NCBI RefSeq assembly: GCF_001428545.1
Contig: NZ_LMHZ01000089.1
Coordinates: 62,001-126,000 of the forward strand
Length of the DNA stretch: 64,000 bases
Reading direction: 5' to 3'
Origin: Noviherbaspirillum sp. Root189
GTDB lineage: Bacteria > Pseudomonadota > Gammaproteobacteria > Burkholderiales > Burkholderiaceae_D
Position 1 is the first letter of the stretch; every line of letters begins with the position of its first letter. The position numbers and the translations under genes were made by a program. Of this stretch, positions 45,937 to 54,378 are shown one piece after another. Under the pieces are notes generated by a model. That model worked only from the letters and a program-made list of their open reading frames with translations. It searched no databases and was not told the origin of the DNA.

Positions 45937-45951
45937 AAATAAGGAGCAGCA

Positions 45952-47127
45952 ATGGCGGATAAGAGCTATCTCGACTGGCCCTTCATGGCCGCGCAGCACA
46001 GGGAGCTGGAAGCGGCGCTCGACCGCTGGGCCAGCGCAAACATCAGTCAGGAGCATGACGCCGATGTCGATGCCGCATGCCGCCATCTGGTCCGCCAGCT
46101 TGGCGAGGCAGGATGGTTGCGACATGCGATTGGCGGTACACGCTACGGTGGCGCGTTGGATGTTATCGACACTCGCGCCATCTGCCTGATTCGCGAAACC
46201 CTGGCTCGCCATTCAGGCCTCGCCGATTTTTCCTTTGCCATGCAAGGCCTCGGTTCGGGCGCTATTACGCTGTTCGGGTCAGAGGAACAGAAAGAGCGTT
46301 ACCTTACCCGTGTCGCGAAAGGCGAAGCAATTGCGGCGTTTGCCTTGTCGGAACCGGATGCCGGGTCCGATGTCGCCGCCATGCAGTGTGCGGCTGTGGA
46401 AGACGGGCAAGACTATGTCCTCAATGGCGAAAAGACATGGATTTCCAATGGCGGTATTGCTGACTTTTATGTGGTGTTTGTGCGCACCGGCGAAGCGCCC
46501 GGAGCACGCGGCATTTCAGCCTTTGTGGTCGATGCCGATACACCGGGCTTCGAGATCGCCGAACGGATCAATGTCATTGCGCCCCATCCACTGGCGCGAT
46601 TACGCTTTTCCAATTGCCGCGTTCCTGCTTCACGCCGGCTGGGACAGCCAGGACAGGGCTTCAAGGTCGCGATGGCAACACTCGATATTTTCCGCACCTC
46701 GGTTGCCGCCGCTGCGCTCGGCTTTGCGCGGCGCGCCATGGACGAGGCGCTCGGGCGCGCAACGTCACGAAAAATGTTTGGCCGGGCCTTGGCGGATTTT
46801 CAGTTGACGCAGGCTAAACTGGCCCAGATGGCGACCGGCATCGATGCGTCGGCCTTGCTCACCTATCGCGCCGCATGGCAGCGCGATCAGGGACAGAAAG
46901 TCACCAGGGAAGCCGCGATGGCCAAGATGACCGCCACGGAGACGGCGCAGCAGGTGATCGATGCGGCGGTACAACTGTTTGGCGGGCTTGGCGTCGTGAG
47001 CGAGCAACCGGTGGAACGCCTTTACCGTGAAATCCGCTCGCTGCGTATTTATGAAGGAGCGACCGAAGTGCAGCAGCTCATTATCGCGCGTGAATTGCTG
47101 CGTGAGGCGGCAGGTCCCGAAGCATGA
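45952..47127 (+). CDS. Acyl-CoA dehydrogenase
   Basis: A 391-residue FAD-dependent acyl-CoA dehydrogenase. Typical pieces are [42 protein letters not shown], the helical C-terminal half with [43 protein letters not shown], and the end [46 protein letters not shown]. The usual catalytic Glu position corresponds to the YEGATE segment. It follows the hydratase in the same operon and oxidises a saturated or alicyclic CoA intermediate of the pathway. Confidence 0.93.
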   Translation: MADKSYLDWPFMAAQHRELEAALDRWASANISQEHDADVDAACRHLVRQLGEAGWLRHAIGGTRYGGALDVIDTRAICLIRETLARHSGLADFSFAMQGLGSGAITLFGSEEQKERYLTRVAKGEAIAAFALSEPDAGSDVAAMQCAAVEDGQDYVLNGEKTWISNGGIADFYVVFVRTGEAPGARGISAFVVDADTPGFEIAERINVIAPHPLARLRFSNCRVPASRRLGQPGQGFKVAMATLDIFRTSVAAAALGFARRAMDEALGRATSRKMFGRALADFQLTQAKLAQMATGIDASALLTYRAAWQRDQGQKVTREAAMAKMTATETAQQVIDAAVQLFGGLGVVSEQPVERLYREIRSLRIYEGATEVQQLIIARELLREAAGPEA

Positions 47128-47224
47128 ATCCGGACCGCGGCCGACTATTTGCCACGCGCATTCCGGTACGCTTTGGCGATTGCGACCCGGCTGAGCCGAC
47201 GAATTGATAAAGAAAGGAATCGTA

Positions 47225-47629
47225 ATGAAAATCCTGCAACCGCCGGACTGGATGCGCCCCAAGGGTTACTCAAACGGCATCGCGGCGAAAGGCACCATGG
47301 TGTTTGTCAGCGGCATGATCGGCTGGGACAAGGAGTGCCAGTTCCGCACCAGCGACTTTGCGGGTCAGGCAAGGCAGGCGTTGCAAAACGTGGTCGATGT
47401 ATTACGGGAAGCGAATGCGCTTCCGGAACACATTGTCCGCATGACCTGGTACGTGGTTGACAAACAGGAATATGTATCGGCTTACAAGGAAATCGGCGAC
47501 GCCTATTGTGACATCATTGGAAAGCACTATCCGGCAATGACGGCGGTGCAAGTCGTGGCATTGGTCGAGGACAAGGCGCGCGTCGAAATTGAAGTAACTG
47601 CGGTGGTCCCCGACGGACGGAATGATTAA
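47225..47629 (+). CDS. RidA-family (YjgF/YER057c/UK114) protein
   Basis: A 134-residue RidA-like protein; GAAAGGAATCGTA precedes the ATG at 47225, so the ATG at 47204 is not used. Family features are GYSNGIAAKGTMVFVSGMIGWD at the start, QARQALQNVVDVLREANALPEHIVRMTWYV in the middle and PAMTAVQVVALVEDKARVEIEVTAVV at the end. The Arg that defines true RidA deaminases (in the NIR-type end segment) is replaced by Glu-Ile-Glu, so it may belong to a subfamily. In this pathway an enamine or imine from the amino group could be the substrate. Last gene of the cluster. Confidence 0.9.
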   Translation: MKILQPPDWMRPKGYSNGIAAKGTMVFVSGMIGWDKECQFRTSDFAGQARQALQNVVDVLREANALPEHIVRMTWYVVDKQEYVSAYKEIGDAYCDIIGKHYPAMTAVQVVALVEDKARVEIEVTAVVPDGRND

Positions 47630-47674
47630 GCACCGGCCAACACGGCGCGGCAACCGATGGACGTCGATGCCTTC

Positions 47675-48712
47675 TTAATGATCGGCGATGTTGATCGCCA
47701 CCTTGCCAAACTGGCGGCCGGAGTCCAGATGGTCCAGCGCCGCATGCACATCGTCCAGCGCGTATCGCGCCGAAATGATCGGTCGCAGCGAGGTCTTGTC
47801 GACAAAACTGATCAGGTCGCGAAACTCATTGAAATTGCCAAGCGTTGAACCAATAATCTGCAGCTGCCGGATGAAGATGCGACGGATATCCGCAGGCGGC
47901 TGGTCGCCGGTGGTTGCGCCGCAAGTCACCAGGCGTCCACCACGCACCAGCGACTTCATTGCGCTCGACCAGACGGCTTGTCCTACATTTTCAATCACCA
48001 CGTCCACACCGCGTCCGGCAGTGAATTCCATCACCGTCTTTGCCACGTCCTGTGTCGCGCTGTTGATGACATGATCCGCGCCGACGGTGGCCGCGTTTTT
48101 TAGTTTCTCATCATCCCGCGACGTGACGATCACGGTCGCTCCGGTCAGCTTTGCCAGCTGCAATGCCGCCAGCGATACGCCGCCGCCGACACCGAAGATC
48201 AGTACGGTTTCCCATGGTTTCAGCTGGGCCCGCGTAAACAGCATGCGCCACGCAGTCAGGTAGGTGACGCCAAGCGACGCTGCTTCATCCGGAGCAAGCC
48301 TGCCAGGCATCGGAAATACATTGGCAGCGGGTACGGAGACGTACTCCGCCAGTGTGCCGTCTCGATGTTCTCCCAGAAAGCTCACCTTGGTGCATAGGAT
48401 GATCTCACCGCGCTGACAGAATTCACAGCGTCCGCAGACGACCGTGGGATGAATCAGGACGCGCTGGCCGACCGACAGAAATCTGTCGGCCGCATCCATT
48501 TCTTCCACTACGCCCATGCCGTCCAGGCCCATGATCTGTGGCAGGCGGTGCGTGATTCCCGCTCCGCTGTCGCGCATGTAAAGATCGACCCGATTCAGGG
48601 TGGCAGCGTGAAGCTTTACCAGCACCTCACCGGGCTGACGCGCTGGATCGGGGCGGTTGCCGATTTCAACAACTTCATTGCCGCCGTGGCCGGTGATATA
48701 GGCTGCTTTCAT
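47675..48712 (-). CDS. Medium-chain dehydrogenase/reductase (zinc-type alcohol dehydrogenase family)
   Basis: A 345-residue MDR protein with a Rossmann domain (VLIFGVGGGVSLAALQLAK). The structural zinc loop CGRCEFCQRGEIILC is intact. The catalytic-zinc ligands are missing: ATLNRVDLY replaces the Cys region and GLDGMGVV the usual GHE motif. This mix suggests a quinone-reductase- or enoyl-reductase-like activity. The gene lies 82 bases behind the LivF-type gene in the same leftward direction, and may thus be the end of the benzoate uptake/activation operon. It faces the RidA gene. The exact substrate is unknown. Confidence 0.9.
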   Translation of the reverse strand: MKAAYITGHGGNEVVEIGNRPDPARQPGEVLVKLHAATLNRVDLYMRDSGAGITHRLPQIMGLDGMGVVEEMDAADRFLSVGQRVLIHPTVVCGRCEFCQRGEIILCTKVSFLGEHRDGTLAEYVSVPAANVFPMPGRLAPDEAASLGVTYLTAWRMLFTRAQLKPWETVLIFGVGGGVSLAALQLAKLTGATVIVTSRDDEKLKNAATVGADHVINSATQDVAKTVMEFTAGRGVDVVIENVGQAVWSSAMKSLVRGGRLVTCGATTGDQPPADIRRIFIRQLQIIGSTLGNFNEFRDLISFVDKTSLRPIISARYALDDVHAALDHLDSGRQFGKVAINIADH

Positions 48713-48793
48713 GTTGGCTTTCAGTTAGTGCCGATGCAGTTAGTGCTCATGTGCCTGGCAAGGTGGTTCGGCCCTGAACGGCCAAGGTCGCGA

Positions 48794-49495
48794 TCACACG
48801 CCGAGATATTTCATGAGCAGTTCCGGTGACTGCATGAGCTCGCTCGATTCCCCTTGCAAAACGATCTTGCCCTTTTCCAGCAGGACTGCCGAATCAGTGT
48901 GCTCCAGCACCACACGATAATTACGATCGACGATCAGCGTGCTGATGCCGGTCTCGCGGATAGTGGAAATCACTTTCCATATTTCCTGCACGATCAGGGG
49001 CGCCAGGCCCTCGGTTGCTTCGTCAAGAATCATCAGGTCCGGGTTGGTCATCAGCGCACGACCGATCGACAACATCTGCTGCTCGCCACCAGAAAGTTGC
49101 TGTCCACCATGGTCAAGACGCTCCTTGAGGCGCGGGAAGGTGTCGAGTACGCGTTCATAGGTCCAATCGTTCCGTCCACCGGGGCCGGGACGGGCGCTCA
49201 TCAGCAGATTTTCGCGTACGGACAGGTTGGGAAAAATGCCGCGTCCTTCCGGCACATAGCCAATCCCGAGGCGTGCCATTTTTTCCGGTGGCTGCCCGCC
49301 GACCGGCTTGCCTTGCCATGACACTTTTCCGCTTGCGGCCGGCACGTAACCCATCAGCGAACGGATCAGGGTTGTCTTGCCCATACCGTTACGTCCGAGC
49401 AGGCCGACCGCTTTACCACGCGGTATGTGCAGGTCCACGCCATGCAGAATGTGACTGTCGCCGTAGTAGGTATTGAGTGAAGTAATCTGAAGCAC
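48794..49495 (-). CDS. ABC transporter ATP-binding protein, LivF family
   Basis: A 233-residue ATPase of a branched-chain-amino-acid-type (HAAT) importer. Walker A is GRNGMGKTT, signature LSGGEQQML, Walker B LMILDEATEGLAPL. The D-loop and switch region contains VDRNYRVVLE, where the His of the usual H-loop appears to be Arg/Asn-like, an oddity. The GTG at 49495 begins MLQITSLNTYYGDSHILHG, the usual LivF start; the ATG at 49543 would add 16 unrelated residues. It follows the LivG gene after 73 bases. Confidence 0.9.
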   Translation of the reverse strand: MLQITSLNTYYGDSHILHGVDLHIPRGKAVGLLGRNGMGKTTLIRSLMGYVPAASGKVSWQGKPVGGQPPEKMARLGIGYVPEGRGIFPNLSVRENLLMSARPGPGGRNDWTYERVLDTFPRLKERLDHGGQQLSGGEQQMLSIGRALMTNPDLMILDEATEGLAPLIVQEIWKVISTIRETGISTLIVDRNYRVVLEHTDSAVLLEKGKIVLQGESSELMQSPELLMKYLGV

Positions 49496-49568
49496 AGCTG
49501 TCCCGATAAGTGAAACCCATCCTGACCCCGGACGCAATTCCATCTTGCGTTATGGGTGGTGGATGGTA

Positions 49569-50330
49569 TTAATGGTTGCCCAAATAAGCGACTTGCACAT
49601 CGGCATTGCTGCGTATGGCAGCCGGAACGTCACTGGCAATGACTTCGCCGTTCACCATCACGGTGATCCGGTCCGCGACACGGAACACGGCGTCCATGTC
49701 ATGTTCGACGAGCAGAACGGCGTGTCCGCGTTTCAGGTTTTCCAGCAGTGCGAGCATGCGTTCCGTCTCTTCGGCCCCCATGCCTGCCAACGGTTCGTCG
49801 AGCAATAACACCTGCGGCGCCGTCGCCAGGCACATGGCGATCTCCAGTTGTCGCTTCTTGCCATGGCTCATGCTGCCTGCCGGAAGATTGGCCGCATCCG
49901 ACAGACCGGCATCATCCAGTGCGCGTCGTGCGACTGCGACCGTTTCCTTGCACTGCGCCGCAGCTTCCCACAGTGCCCAAGGCCGCTGCCGCGCCGCCTG
50001 CGCAGCCAGCCTGCAGTTTTCCAGCACAGTGAAGGAAGGGAAGATCGTGGTGCGTTGATAGCTGCGCCCGATGCCTGACCGCGCACGCTTAGGCTGTGGC
50101 AGATGCGTGACGTCCGCGCCCTTGAGCATGATCGTTCCGCTCGACACCGGGATCTCGCCGGACAGCATGTTGATCAGCGTTGACTTGCCTGCACCGTTGG
50201 TGCCGATCACCGCATGGACTTCTCCCACGTGCAGGTCGACCGAGACGTTATTGACGGCCTTGAGACCGCCAAATCGCCTGGTGAGTCCACTTGCTACCAG
50301 CAAAGGTGCGTCGCTTGCCTGGTCCATCAT
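49569..50330 (-). CDS. ABC transporter ATP-binding protein, LivG family
   Basis: A 253-residue ATPase. Walker A is GTNGAGKST, followed by the LivG-specific insertion with GIGRSYQRTTIFPSFTVLENC. The signature region is GSMSHGKKRQLEIAMCL, Walker B VLLLDEPLAGMG and the H-loop VEHDMDAVF. The gene overlaps the LivM stop by 4 bases. Together with LivF it powers the importer described at 50327-53522, probably for benzoate or a related aromatic acid. Confidence 0.92.
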   Translation of the reverse strand: MMDQASDAPLLVASGLTRRFGGLKAVNNVSVDLHVGEVHAVIGTNGAGKSTLINMLSGEIPVSSGTIMLKGADVTHLPQPKRARSGIGRSYQRTTIFPSFTVLENCRLAAQAARQRPWALWEAAAQCKETVAVARRALDDAGLSDAANLPAGSMSHGKKRQLEIAMCLATAPQVLLLDEPLAGMGAEETERMLALLENLKRGHAVLLVEHDMDAVFRVADRITVMVNGEVIASDVPAAIRSNADVQVAYLGNH

Positions 50331-51388
50331 TTTTCCGCTCCCGCCTGAATGCTGCCGCTCATCCTGCCTTTACCCGCTCGCTTGCCAAAACGAAGGGAAG
50401 CAAGTCCGATCAATCCCTTGGGAAGCAGCGCAACAAAGAAGATCATGGTCAGGCCCAGCGTCAGTTGCCAGCGCGCGGCAAACTCACCGAATATCGCTTC
50501 CGATGAATAGAATTCTTTGAGGAGCACGAACGCGATGGCGCCAATCACGGCGCCGCGCAACGAGCCGAGGCCGCCAAGGATAATCATCAGCAATACCGCG
50601 CCGGATTCATGCCAGGACAACATCTCAGGATTGACCACGCCGTTCTTGGTACCCATCAGGAAACCGGCCAGTCCCGCCAGCGTACCCGCAAGGACGAAGG
50701 CCGCAAGTTTGTACCAATAGGTCTGGAAGCCCGCTGCCCGCATGCGCTGCTCGTTGATGCGAATCCCGGCGAGGGCATGGCCAAAACGAGAACGCTGGAC
50801 GAGAGCAAGCAGGGCAAAGGTAAATACCAATGCACCCAGTGCCGTGAAATACAAATGCCGTGAATTGTCCAGGTCGATCAGCGTCGTCGATCCGAGTGTC
50901 AGTGCCGGACGCAAGGTGATATACATGCCGTCACTGCCGCCGCCGATGCCGGTGTCATGGAATACATAATAGGCCATCTGTGCAAAGGCCAGGGTTACCA
51001 TGATGAAATACACACCCTTGGTGCGGAGACTAAGCGCGCCGACAATCAGTGCATAAGCGCCGGCCGCCAGCATCGCAAGCGGTAGCAGAATCAGGATGGA
51101 CCCTGCCTCGGTTTCAGGCGATGCCAGGCCTGTGACATAGGCGGCAATGCCGAAGAAGGCGGCATGACCAAGGCTCACCAGGCCGGTTGTGCCCACGAGC
51201 AGTTCCAGGCTGAGCGCAAAGATCGCATAAATGATGATCTTGACCGCCAGGTCCTGAAAATAAGAGGAAAGGAACATCGGCAAGGCAGCCAGGATGATCA
51301 GGAATGCCAGCGGCGCAAGCCATCCGAAACGCGGCGTGTCGGCCGGCAGTACCGGTGTTGTTGCAACAATCGTCGTGCTAGTGCCCAT
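50327..51388 (-). CDS. ABC transporter permease, LivM family
   Basis: A 353-residue inner-membrane permease with about nine helices. The family signatures are ALSLELLVGTTGLVSLGHAAFFGIAAYVTGL and AGFLMGTKNGVVNPEMLSWHESGAVLLMIILGGLGSLRGAVIGA with the EAA-like loop. The C-terminus has FGKRAGKGR. It sits 3 bases behind the LivH gene and overlaps LivG. In box loci such permeases import benzoate-like compounds; here that is inferred from the adjacent ligase. Confidence 0.92.
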   Translation of the reverse strand: MGTSTTIVATTPVLPADTPRFGWLAPLAFLIILAALPMFLSSYFQDLAVKIIIYAIFALSLELLVGTTGLVSLGHAAFFGIAAYVTGLASPETEAGSILILLPLAMLAAGAYALIVGALSLRTKGVYFIMVTLAFAQMAYYVFHDTGIGGGSDGMYITLRPALTLGSTTLIDLDNSRHLYFTALGALVFTFALLALVQRSRFGHALAGIRINEQRMRAAGFQTYWYKLAAFVLAGTLAGLAGFLMGTKNGVVNPEMLSWHESGAVLLMIILGGLGSLRGAVIGAIAFVLLKEFYSSEAIFGEFAARWQLTLGLTMIFFVALLPKGLIGLASLRFGKRAGKGRMSGSIQAGAEK

Positions 51389-51391
51389 GAC

Positions 51392-52264
51392 TTAGTATCC
51401 TTTGCTCCTGAGGCCTTCCGGACGCCAGATCAGGATGATGGCCATCAGCACGTAGATGCCGATACCGCTCAACTGGGCGAAAAATACCTTGCCAAAGGTG
51501 TCGACGAAACCGACCAGCAGGGACGCGATCAGCGCGCCGGAAATGGAGCCAATCCCGCCGATCACGACGACCACGAAACAGACGATAAGGACATGCCCGC
51601 CCATGCCGGGATACACCGAGGTCATCGGCGCCGCAATCATCCCGGCCAGTGCGGCGAGCGCCACGCCGGCGGCGAAAACGATGCGATAGAGCAGGCGAAT
51701 GTTGATACCCAGGCCGCGTACCATATCGCGGTTACTGGCCCCGGCCCGGATCATCATGCCGAGACGTGTGCGGTTGACCACCAGGTACAGGCCGATAGCC
51801 ACGACGATGCAGGCCGCCGACGCAAACAGGTTGTAAACGGGATAGGTCATCACATCGCCGAGCGCCACGCCGCCTGACAACCATTCAGGCGCTTTTACGC
51901 CGTGCACGTCATTGCCGATCAGCATGCTGCGCAACTCTTCGAACACCAGGATCAGCGCATAGGTCATCAACACCTGCTGCAGGTGATCGCGCTGGTACAG
52001 GTAGCTGAAGAAAACCCACTCAAGGATAAATCCGAACAGCGCCGACAAGGCAACACCGGCGAGCAGCATGATGATGAACCGATCGCCGAAAAACGGTGCA
52101 ATCGAAAACGCCAGATACGCACCGATCATGTAGAAACTGCCGTGGGCCAGGTTGATCACACCCATGATGCCGAAGATCAGCGTCAGGCCGCTGGCAACCA
52201 GGAAAAGCAGCAATCCGTACTGGATGGAATTGAGGCACTGCACCAAGAAGGTGGAAATGTCCAT
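51392..52264 (-). CDS. ABC transporter permease, LivH family
   Basis: A 290-residue permease, eight helices. It begins DISTFLVQCLNSIQYGLLLFLVASGLTLIFGIMGVINLAHGSFYMIGAYLAF, the typical LivH start, and has GLGINIRLLYRIVFAAGVALAALAGMIAAP and GGHVLIVCFVVVVIGGIGSISGALIASLLVG. The gene starts 73 bases behind the binding-protein gene, with a strong hairpin in between. Confidence 0.92.
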   Translation of the reverse strand: MDISTFLVQCLNSIQYGLLLFLVASGLTLIFGIMGVINLAHGSFYMIGAYLAFSIAPFFGDRFIIMLLAGVALSALFGFILEWVFFSYLYQRDHLQQVLMTYALILVFEELRSMLIGNDVHGVKAPEWLSGGVALGDVMTYPVYNLFASAACIVVAIGLYLVVNRTRLGMMIRAGASNRDMVRGLGINIRLLYRIVFAAGVALAALAGMIAAPMTSVYPGMGGHVLIVCFVVVVIGGIGSISGALIASLLVGFVDTFGKVFFAQLSGIGIYVLMAIILIWRPEGLRSKGY

Positions 52265-52291
52265 GACGATCTTTGCGTGAAGAAGAGAAGA

Positions 52292-52318
52292 GCGCCGCCT
52301 CGCTGTCGCGGGCGGCGC
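52292..52318 (-). promoter_or_regulatory. GC-rich hairpin between binding protein and permease genes
   Basis: GCGCCGCC, 11 bases and GGCGGCGC form an 8-bp stem between the ABC binding-protein gene and the first permease gene. There is no T-run. Hairpins at this place in importer operons commonly protect the upstream mRNA and let the binding protein be made in excess; that role is inferred. Confidence 0.5.
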
Positions 52319-52337
52319 GGTACTACGGTGTCAACGC

Positions 52338-53522
52338 TCAGGACTGCTTGCAACCACGGGCCGGGTCTGCCAATGCCTTGATGGCCACGCCCTTGACTTC
52401 GTTGTTGATACCCTTGACTTCACGCAGGTAGATGTCCTGGATAGGATTGTGCGCGGGTGACAGGGTGAACTTGCCGCGCGGACTGTCGATCGTTGCGCTA
52501 CCCATCGCCTTCAGCATCTGGTCACGCTTGCTGAAATCGCCGTTGACCGACTTCAGCCCGGTTGCCAGCAGTTGCGCCGCGTCGTAACCTTGCACCGCAT
52601 AGACATCCGCATTGGTCTTGTAGGCCTTGGCAAAGTTGAGACGGAAGGTGTTGTCACGCGGTGTGTTCAGATTATCCGCATAGTGCAGGGTAGTGATCAT
52701 TCCTTGCGCAGCCTGTCCCTGCGCTTCAAGCGTACCGTCCGTCAGGAAGCCCGGACCATACAACGGGATGGTTTTGTTCAGACCTGCAGCGACATAGTCC
52801 TTCACGAACTTGACCGCACCACCACCGGCGAAGAATGCATACACGGCATCCGGTTTCTGCGATGCAATCTGTGTGAGCAAGGCCTGGTATTCGACATTGG
52901 GGAATGGCAGCGTCAGGCTCTCGGTCACTTTGCCGCCAGCCTTTTCAAAGCCTTCCTGGAAGCCCTTGACCGATTCATTACCTGCTGCGTAATTCCAGGT
53001 AATGGTCATGATTTTCTTGTGGCCGCGGTCAGCTGCAACCTTGCCCATCGCGTATGCCGGCTGCCAGTTGGTAAAGGAGGTACGGAAGATATTCGGTGCG
53101 CACATCGCGCCGGTAATCACGTCGGCGCCGGCGTTCGGGACGATCAGCAGGGTCTTGGTTTCACGCGCGACTTTCGCCATCGCGAGTGCGACGCCGGAGT
53201 GGACTGTACCGACCACCACATCAACCTGATCGCGCTTGATCAGCTTGTTGACGTTGTCGGTCGCTTTTGCCGGGTCGGATTCATCATCGACTTTGAAGTA
53301 CTGGATTTCGCGCCCGCCCAGTTTTCCGCCTTGTTCATTCACGTACATCTTGAAGCCGTTCTCGATCATGTTGCCGAGATTGGCGTAGGTGCCGGTTGCC
53401 GGCAGCATGAAGCCGACCTTGATCGGCGCCTGGCTTTGCGCGGCGGCGGGCACCGCGGCAAAGATGCCGGCGACTGCTGCGGCCAGACTGAGGGTAATGG
53501 CTGGCTTGATGGAATTCTTCAC
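52338..53522 (-). CDS. ABC transporter substrate-binding protein (Liv/HAAT type)
   Basis: A 394-residue periplasmic binding protein. The signal peptide is SIKPAITLSLAAAVAGIFAAVPAAAQS; the mature part starts QAPIKVGFMLPATGTYANLGNMIENGFKMYVNEQGGKLGGREI, the typical peripla_BP_6 fold, with VVVGTVHSGVALAMAKVARE and AMGKVAADRGHKKIMTITWNYAAG. Encoded directly before its permeases and behind the alpha/beta hydrolase and benzoate-CoA ligase, so an aromatic acid is the likely ligand. A second, different binding protein lies at 63277. Confidence 0.92.
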   Translation of the reverse strand: MKNSIKPAITLSLAAAVAGIFAAVPAAAQSQAPIKVGFMLPATGTYANLGNMIENGFKMYVNEQGGKLGGREIQYFKVDDESDPAKATDNVNKLIKRDQVDVVVGTVHSGVALAMAKVARETKTLLIVPNAGADVITGAMCAPNIFRTSFTNWQPAYAMGKVAADRGHKKIMTITWNYAAGNESVKGFQEGFEKAGGKVTESLTLPFPNVEYQALLTQIASQKPDAVYAFFAGGGAVKFVKDYVAAGLNKTIPLYGPGFLTDGTLEAQGQAAQGMITTLHYADNLNTPRDNTFRLNFAKAYKTNADVYAVQGYDAAQLLATGLKSVNGDFSKRDQMLKAMGSATIDSPRGKFTLSPAHNPIQDIYLREVKGINNEVKGVAIKALADPARGCKQS

Positions 53523-53556
53523 GGCTTGTCTCCTTATTTATGATGACGTACAGGTA

Positions 53557-54378
53557 TTACCGACGTATTACTGACGTATTGCTTTTGATGAATTGAGCGA
53601 CTTCTTTGGTGAGCGCTTCAGGTTGATCGCGGTGCGGCGAATGGCCGCATCGGGGCAGGATAACCAGTCGGGTTTGAGGTGCCTTTCGTTGAATTCCACG
53701 GATCTGTTCTAGCGTACCATATTCGTCATCTTCTCCCTGCACAGCCATGACCGGACAGGTAATACGGGGCAACTCGCTTTCGATGTTCCATGAGCGGAAG
53801 GCGGGATCGAGCCAGATAGTATTCCAGCCCCAGAACGCGGAGTCGGCATCGGCGTGATATCGCCCGAGCTTGCTCGGGAAGTCGGTGGAGAGGTAGGTTT
53901 CCCGCGCTTGTTCGATGCTGGTGATGCTTACATCTTCAACAAGGATATGCGGGGCGACCACGGCAATGCCGCTGACCGATTCGGGAAAATGCGCTGCATG
54001 CAACAGGGCAATCGAGCCGCCGTCACTATGGCCGAACAACCATGGTTTATGCACGCCGAGCGCGGCAAAAAACATCGGCAGCACTTCATCCGCCTGCGCA
54101 TGCATGAAGCTCACCGGCCAGCGCTCGTCATGCGGTCGCGGCGTCGAATTGCCATAGCCGTAGCGTGAAAATACCAGGCCGGTAAAGCCGTTGGCTTCAC
54201 AGAAACGTTGCGGATAGTCCTTCCACAAAGCGATCGACCCCAAGCCTTCATGCAGGAAAACTATCACCGGATACGCGGACTTGGCCGCGCCGACCCACTG
54301 GTACTCCATGCGCAGCGGCTTGTCACGCCAGGTCAAATCGATAAACTCGGTTTTCGGTTCATGCAGCATGACTGTCAT
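53557..54378 (-). CDS. Alpha/beta hydrolase of the box cluster
   Basis: A 273-residue alpha/beta hydrolase. The oxyanion region is VIFLHEGLGSIALWKDYP, the nucleophile Ser is in LFGHSDGGSIALLHA, the acid Asp near VQGEDDEYGTLEQI and the His in LPRCGHSPHRDQPE. Similar proteins occur in box clusters of Azoarcus and Burkholderia, where an enol-lactonase or thioesterase role is proposed; possibly it hydrolyses stalled CoA esters. The start overlaps the benzoate-CoA ligase stop by 4 bases. Confidence 0.9.
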   Translation of the reverse strand: MTVMLHEPKTEFIDLTWRDKPLRMEYQWVGAAKSAYPVIVFLHEGLGSIALWKDYPQRFCEANGFTGLVFSRYGYGNSTPRPHDERWPVSFMHAQADEVLPMFFAALGVHKPWLFGHSDGGSIALLHAAHFPESVSGIAVVAPHILVEDVSITSIEQARETYLSTDFPSKLGRYHADADSAFWGWNTIWLDPAFRSWNIESELPRITCPVMAVQGEDDEYGTLEQIRGIQRKAPQTRLVILPRCGHSPHRDQPEALTKEVAQFIKSNTSVIRR

